Source of the DNA: Prevotella sp. E15-22
GTDB taxonomy: Bacteria > Bacteroidota > Bacteroidia > Bacteroidales > Bacteroidaceae
Assembly (NCBI RefSeq): GCF_023204875.1
Contig: NZ_CP096247.1
Location: forward strand, 868,001 to 932,000
Direction: 5' to 3'
DNA length: 64,000 bases
Shown here: in pieces, positions 60,544 to 64,000 of the stretch
Numbering within the stretch: the first letter of the stretch is position 1
Layout: each line of letters starts with the position of its first letter
The notes under the pieces: model-generated
Seen by the model: only the letters and a program-made list of their open reading frames with translations
Told to the model about the DNA's origin: nothing
Database searches by the model: none
Position numbers and translations under genes: made by a program

Positions 60544-62472
60544 ATGATAGAAAGAGATAATAGGGACATCCAGTTCACCCATCTTGCAATGGAGAACGTC
60601 AGGCTTCAGAACTTGGTTCTGGAGTATGAAGAGGAGCTCCGTCTGCGCGATGTGGAGGATGCTGCGGATAAGGCTCAAACGGCCGAAATGCTGGCATCTA
60701 AGGATCGGCAGATTGCCGAACAGGCTGCCCTTATAGAATCTCAGAAGAAAGACATTGAGCGCATCACGGCAGACAGAGACCAGGAGAGGGATAGCCGTAT
60801 AAAGGCAGAAGATGAGAAGAAAGCCCTGATTATACAGCTGAACCAGCAGAAGCAGGATCATGAGGAGGAACTGAAGGAACTGCTTCCAGCCAAGGAAATG
60901 CTCAAGGAGGTCGAGAAGAACAATCTCGACTGTCAGGCTGTTATCAAGATGATGCTCAATCGCAAGTATAATACCAACAGTGATGCCAGACGCTATATGG
61001 ATGGTGAGTTCTGTCTTGATGATCCGCTGATTCAAGACATGGGACTAGGCGATATAGTAAAGGCCCTGCTTGCACGTACTCAGACCTCCGATTACAAGGA
61101 GGAAGAAAAACCGGCGCCTCGCAGGTCTCCAAGAGGCAGTGTCAAACCGAAAAACAAGAAGAGCCAGGCAGGTATCAGTAAGAAACGCCGCAAGTGGACT
61201 AAGGAAGCTATCGAAGAGCTTGGCATCGACACGTCAAATCTCCCTAAAGGTGCAAAGCTCATCAAGCGTAAGGACAAGGATAGCGGCTATGACATTTGGT
61301 ATGTAGAGCTGATAACCTATGTCGGTCCTAAGTTGGAGAGAAGGACATACTGCATAGGCCGTTTCAATGTGCCGGGCAGAGATCCGATGTGCAGCAAGTA
61401 TCCAGAAAGTATCATACAGGGCAATCCGATGACGCCCAGTCTTGCAGCCTTCTACCTAGATCAGAAGATAGGCTACGGCATGAGTGAGGAGAGAATCCTT
61501 CAGATGCTGGCGCAGATGGGTGGCAACATCCCGCAGGCAACTTTGAACGGCTGGGCACATGATGTCATGGGCTATCTGAAGGACAGGCTGCAAGAGCCAA
61601 TGAAGGATGCCATCAAGCTTTCTGTGTACACTCATAATGACGGCACACATATAATAGTCCGTAGCTGGAATGAGGAGAAGAAGTGTTACGAATACCATGT
61701 GGAGTGGATTCATGGTGTGCTTTCTCCTGATATGAAGACGGTAGTTATGCTCTATGCTGATGGCAGTCGCAGTCATACGATCCAGGAAGAGGAGATTTTC
61801 AAAGGCTCCAATATCAAAAGTTTCATTGCAGACCGGGCTCCTCTATATGAGACTATAGTCAAGGACTTGGAGGAATACCATATTGTACGTGCTGCCTGCT
61901 GGTTTCACGCTCGCCACAAGTTTGTTAATGCCTATATCAGTGACAAGCGCATGGCTCAGATAATAGACCTTATTAATGGTCTGTTCATGATTGAGCGTCA
62001 GGCAAAGGACATGAGCTTCAAGAAACGGAAGGAATTTAGGAGGATACACAGCAGACCGCTTGTGACGAGGCTGTTCTTCCTCCTTCATAAGATGCGACGG
62101 CGGGCAGAAGACTATGGGAAGATGGTTAACGATGCCGTGAATTATTTATTAGATGATGAGAAAGCCTTTAAGGCATTCCTTAAAAATGGTAGAATTGAAC
62201 TCTCAAACAGTGCTGCGGAGCGTATGTTCCGACACATAGCCATGGGCCGTCGTAATTGGCTGCACTCTGGTAGTCATGATGCTGCCCAGAACATAGCCTT
62301 CATGTACTCGCTGTATGAAAGCTGTAAGCTTAATGATCTGAACTTCTTTGATTACATCAATGATGTGCTGACCAGACTGATGAAGGGTGAGACCGATTAC
62401 AAGTCTCTTATCCCATGCAATTACAAGCCTCTTCCCAAGGACGATGGTGAAGGGCAAAAAGAGGCGGCCTGA
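60544..62472 (+). CDS. IS66 transposase (TnpC)
   Basis: A 642-residue transposase. Coiled N-terminus (residues 1-140) is followed by a basic region, HTH-like DDE-associated zinc-binding region (YCIGRFNVPGRDPMCSKYPE), then the DDE core: VYTHNDGTHIIVRSW, ADGSRSHTIQEEEIF, KSFIADRAPLYETIV, the CWFHARHKFVNA motif and NGRIELSNSAAERMFRHIAMGRRNWLHSG. Complete, so the element may be active. An internal ATG at 60589 is an alternative start. Confidence 0.92.
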   Translation: MIERDNRDIQFTHLAMENVRLQNLVLEYEEELRLRDVEDAADKAQTAEMLASKDRQIAEQAALIESQKKDIERITADRDQERDSRIKAEDEKKALIIQLNQQKQDHEEELKELLPAKEMLKEVEKNNLDCQAVIKMMLNRKYNTNSDARRYMDGEFCLDDPLIQDMGLGDIVKALLARTQTSDYKEEEKPAPRRSPRGSVKPKNKKSQAGISKKRRKWTKEAIEELGIDTSNLPKGAKLIKRKDKDSGYDIWYVELITYVGPKLERRTYCIGRFNVPGRDPMCSKYPESIIQGNPMTPSLAAFYLDQKIGYGMSEERILQMLAQMGGNIPQATLNGWAHDVMGYLKDRLQEPMKDAIKLSVYTHNDGTHIIVRSWNEEKKCYEYHVEWIHGVLSPDMKTVVMLYADGSRSHTIQEEEIFKGSNIKSFIADRAPLYETIVKDLEEYHIVRAACWFHARHKFVNAYISDKRMAQIIDLINGLFMIERQAKDMSFKKRKEFRRIHSRPLVTRLFFLLHKMRRRAEDYGKMVNDAVNYLLDDEKAFKAFLKNGRIELSNSAAERMFRHIAMGRRNWLHSGSHDAAQNIAFMYSLYESCKLNDLNFFDYINDVLTRLMKGETDYKSLIPCNYKPLPKDDGEGQKEAA

Positions 62473-62595
62473 CTCTGTCAATCGGGCAATTTTTAAACTC
62501 AAGTGAATTTTTCTGAAATTGTTTTGTACGTAACTTGCTGAAAATCAAGTTTACGTCAAAGTGATAGTTTACTTTTTGATGAGGTGAGATTAAGA

Positions 62596-63882
62596 ATGAA
62601 AGATACTATCATTTCCGTACTAAAAGGAAGCCTTTTCAAAGAAACATTTATTTATACTGCTACAGATATGATAGGGAAGGCTATGGCTTTTATACTCCTT
62701 CCCATAGTCTCTTTTTATATGCCTCCAGCAGAACTAGGAATAGCTACAAACTTTACGGTACTAACGGGATTGATAATTCTATTATCTGGACTTGCTATTG
62801 TTAATAGCTTATTCTATTTCTTTTATGAGCAGAATAAGAATGAGAACAACCAGATGGTTTCTAATTCTATACTACTATGCATTATTTTATCTTGCACTAT
62901 TGGTAGTTTAATGTTATTATGCCATCGTATAATCGAAACTTATCTGATGTTAGACAGAAAGATACAGTTGCTTAGCATGGCATTTGTTATTGGTAGCCTA
63001 ATTTCACAAGCCAATCTAAATGTATTACGTTTAGAGAATAAAGCAAAACAATACGCAGCTTTGCAGGTCTTACAAATAGTATTGCATGCTATTGTAGTGT
63101 TATTTTTTGTAGTCACCTTGAAAGGTGGAGGCATCGGAAAAATTTATGCAGAGGTATTAGTTTTCTCATTTATAGGGAGCATCCATTTCGCGTTCTTAAT
63201 GCGAAAGGGCTATTTGAAATTGAAGGCAAGTGTTGCGTGGATGAAAAAACTATTAAGTTTTGGTTTACCCTTATTACCACATTCTTTGTCATTTTGGTTA
63301 AAAGGGGGAATGGATAAAATATTAATAACAACATATTGTGGTCTTCAATTTAATGGTTTATATTCTATGGCACTTAGCATTAGTTCAATTTATACAATGC
63401 TTATCCAGTCATTTTTTAATGCATATATTCCTTATTTACAAAAAAGGTTATCTTTTAATGGTGAAGCAATCGATGAAAAAAAAAGAATTGTCAAACAAAT
63501 ATATTTAATTATTTCTATATTTGCATTAATTGCAATAATATCCTTAGGTGGATGTTGGTTTGTATTTAATTATATGATTGATTCTAAATATTTAACTGCA
63601 TATCAATATTTACCTGTTATATTTTTAGCCAATTTTGTCTATACTTTCTATAGTTTTACGATACAATTTATTTATAAAGCCAAGAAAACTTTTGTTATGG
63701 GAATAATAACATTCACTGCAAGCTTAACGCAAATGGCTTTAACGTTCTGGTTCGTACAACTTTTTGGAGTTATGGGAGCTGTATATAGTCTTTTACTAGG
63801 TAATTGTCTTATAACAGTTGGAATTTCTTTATATAGTAATTATGTTTATCCCATGCCATGGGTATCGTTTAATAGAAAATAA
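62596..63882 (+). CDS. Oligosaccharide flippase (Wzx-like) of polysaccharide locus 2
   Basis: A 428-residue inner-membrane protein, start ATG 62596 (the GTG at 62584 is less likely). ETFIYTATDMIGKAMAFILLPIVSFYMPPAELG is the typical N-terminus of the polysaccharide biosynthesis/Wzx family, then about 12-14 hydrophobic helices (LHAIVVLFFVVTLKGGG, LFGVMGAVYSLLLGNCLITVG). It should flip lipid-linked units of the second polymer. IS66 lies directly upstream. Very AT-rich. Confidence 0.88.
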   Translation: MKDTIISVLKGSLFKETFIYTATDMIGKAMAFILLPIVSFYMPPAELGIATNFTVLTGLIILLSGLAIVNSLFYFFYEQNKNENNQMVSNSILLCIILSCTIGSLMLLCHRIIETYLMLDRKIQLLSMAFVIGSLISQANLNVLRLENKAKQYAALQVLQIVLHAIVVLFFVVTLKGGGIGKIYAEVLVFSFIGSIHFAFLMRKGYLKLKASVAWMKKLLSFGLPLLPHSLSFWLKGGMDKILITTYCGLQFNGLYSMALSISSIYTMLIQSFFNAYIPYLQKRLSFNGEAIDEKKRIVKQIYLIISIFALIAIISLGGCWFVFNYMIDSKYLTAYQYLPVIFLANFVYTFYSFTIQFIYKAKKTFVMGIITFTASLTQMALTFWFVQLFGVMGAVYSLLLGNCLITVGISLYSNYVYPMPWVSFNRK

Positions 63883-63891
63883 TTTATTATT

Positions 63892-64000
63892 ATGAATGAT
63901 TTTGAAAAGTATAAAATAATAAAGGAACAATACGACATAGAATATAATGGATATAAATTAAATCGTATTTTGGCACTTGTCTTGTGGTCGTTTGCGAATG
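63892..64000 (+). CDS. Start of an unknown gene (3' truncated by the window)
   Basis: ATG 63892, 9 bases after the flippase stop: MNDFEKYKIIKEQYDIEYNG then YKLNRILALVLWSFAN, open to the window end. Only 36 residues are visible. A capsule gene is likely by position, but no family can be named. Confidence 0.55.
   Translation, partial: MNDFEKYKIIKEQYDIEYNGYKLNRILALVLWSFAN

Larger units (their letters stand above)
59445..62572 (+). mobile_element. IS66-family insertion sequence (3128 bp)
   Basis: Inverted ends of about 25 bp: left GTAAGCCATCATTTTAGCGT and right, read inward, GTAAACTATCACTTTGACGT. The same 9 bases TTTTTGATG flank both sides (59436-59444, 62573-62581); IS66 usually makes an 8-bp duplication. 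Four open genes inside. The right end lies 23 bases before the start of the flippase gene, so it separated that gene from its former upstream region. Confidence 0.93.

Noticed and set aside
1-64000. tRNA or rRNA genes
   Set aside because: Apart from ssrA I found no sequence with a tRNA T-arm and matching acceptor stem, and no rRNA-like stretch.

Overview
The window is bacterial chromosome from the Bacteroidales, most likely a Prevotella-type (Prevotella/Segatella/Xylanibacter) organism. The evidence is the TAnnTTTG promoter boxes before many genes, a type III glutamine synthetase, a one-protein kinase/regulator/AraC hybrid, a TonB receptor with surface lipoproteins, FimB/Mfa2-like lipoproteins, an UpxY-type antiterminator and a tmRNA whose tag ends in YALAA. 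No genus-level marker was checked, so the genus is inference.

Layout. 1-12.9 kb is mostly housekeeping: the tail of amidophosphoribosyltransferase, glnN, gap, mscL, hsp20, a TrpB-like enzyme, a sodium:solute symporter convergent with a sensor-less hybrid kinase, trxB, a glutathione peroxidase, a lipoprotein nuclease and rpmE2. 13.0-14.4 kb holds a nine-unit array of TACCAA/TTGGTA inverted repeats beside a REP-associated tyrosine transposase (RAYT)-like gene with an extra C-terminal domain. 14.4-22.0 kb looks like a nucleic-acid scavenging locus: TonB receptor, DUF5689-like lipoprotein and triple OB-fold lipoprotein on one strand, and a secreted EEP-family nuclease, uridine kinase and a phosphatase divergently. 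23.1-40.0 kb is a complete minus-strand Wzx/Wzy-type surface polysaccharide locus: Wza-like exporter, Wzz, EpsG-like polymerase, flippase, five glycosyltransferase domains on four proteins, two initiating transferases, Wzi and a CapD-type dehydratase. ssrA lies at 40.2 kb.

40.6-64 kb is accessory. A fimbrillin-like lipoprotein is followed by an array of about five 146-bp repeats split by an IS3-family element. A second polysaccharide locus then starts with a structured leader, an UpxY-like protein, a fimbrial-type lipoprotein and a nucleotide-sugar dehydrogenase that carries an in-frame palindromic insertion. A run of AT-rich genes interrupts it: AbiH, then an operon of AAA ATPase, unknown protein, ComEC-like metallo-beta-lactamase fold protein and four-helix membrane protein, followed by a small P-loop protein and a HEPN-like remnant. 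This is the best candidate for an undescribed system and is probably anti-phage. After it comes a sugar-nucleotide cassette (rfbC, rfbA, kdsA, kdsC-like, kdsD-like, CMP-sugar synthetase), bracketed by copies of a 54-bp direct repeat. A broken four-helix-bundle gene, a complete IS66 element with a clear target duplication, a second flippase and the start of another gene end the window.

How it fits together: locus 1 encodes synthesis, flipping, polymerisation, length control and export of a surface polymer. Locus 2 adds UpxY-controlled synthesis that includes a uronic acid, dTDP-sugar precursors and a Kdo-type acid. The defence-like genes ride inside locus 2, as is common for hypervariable capsule regions.
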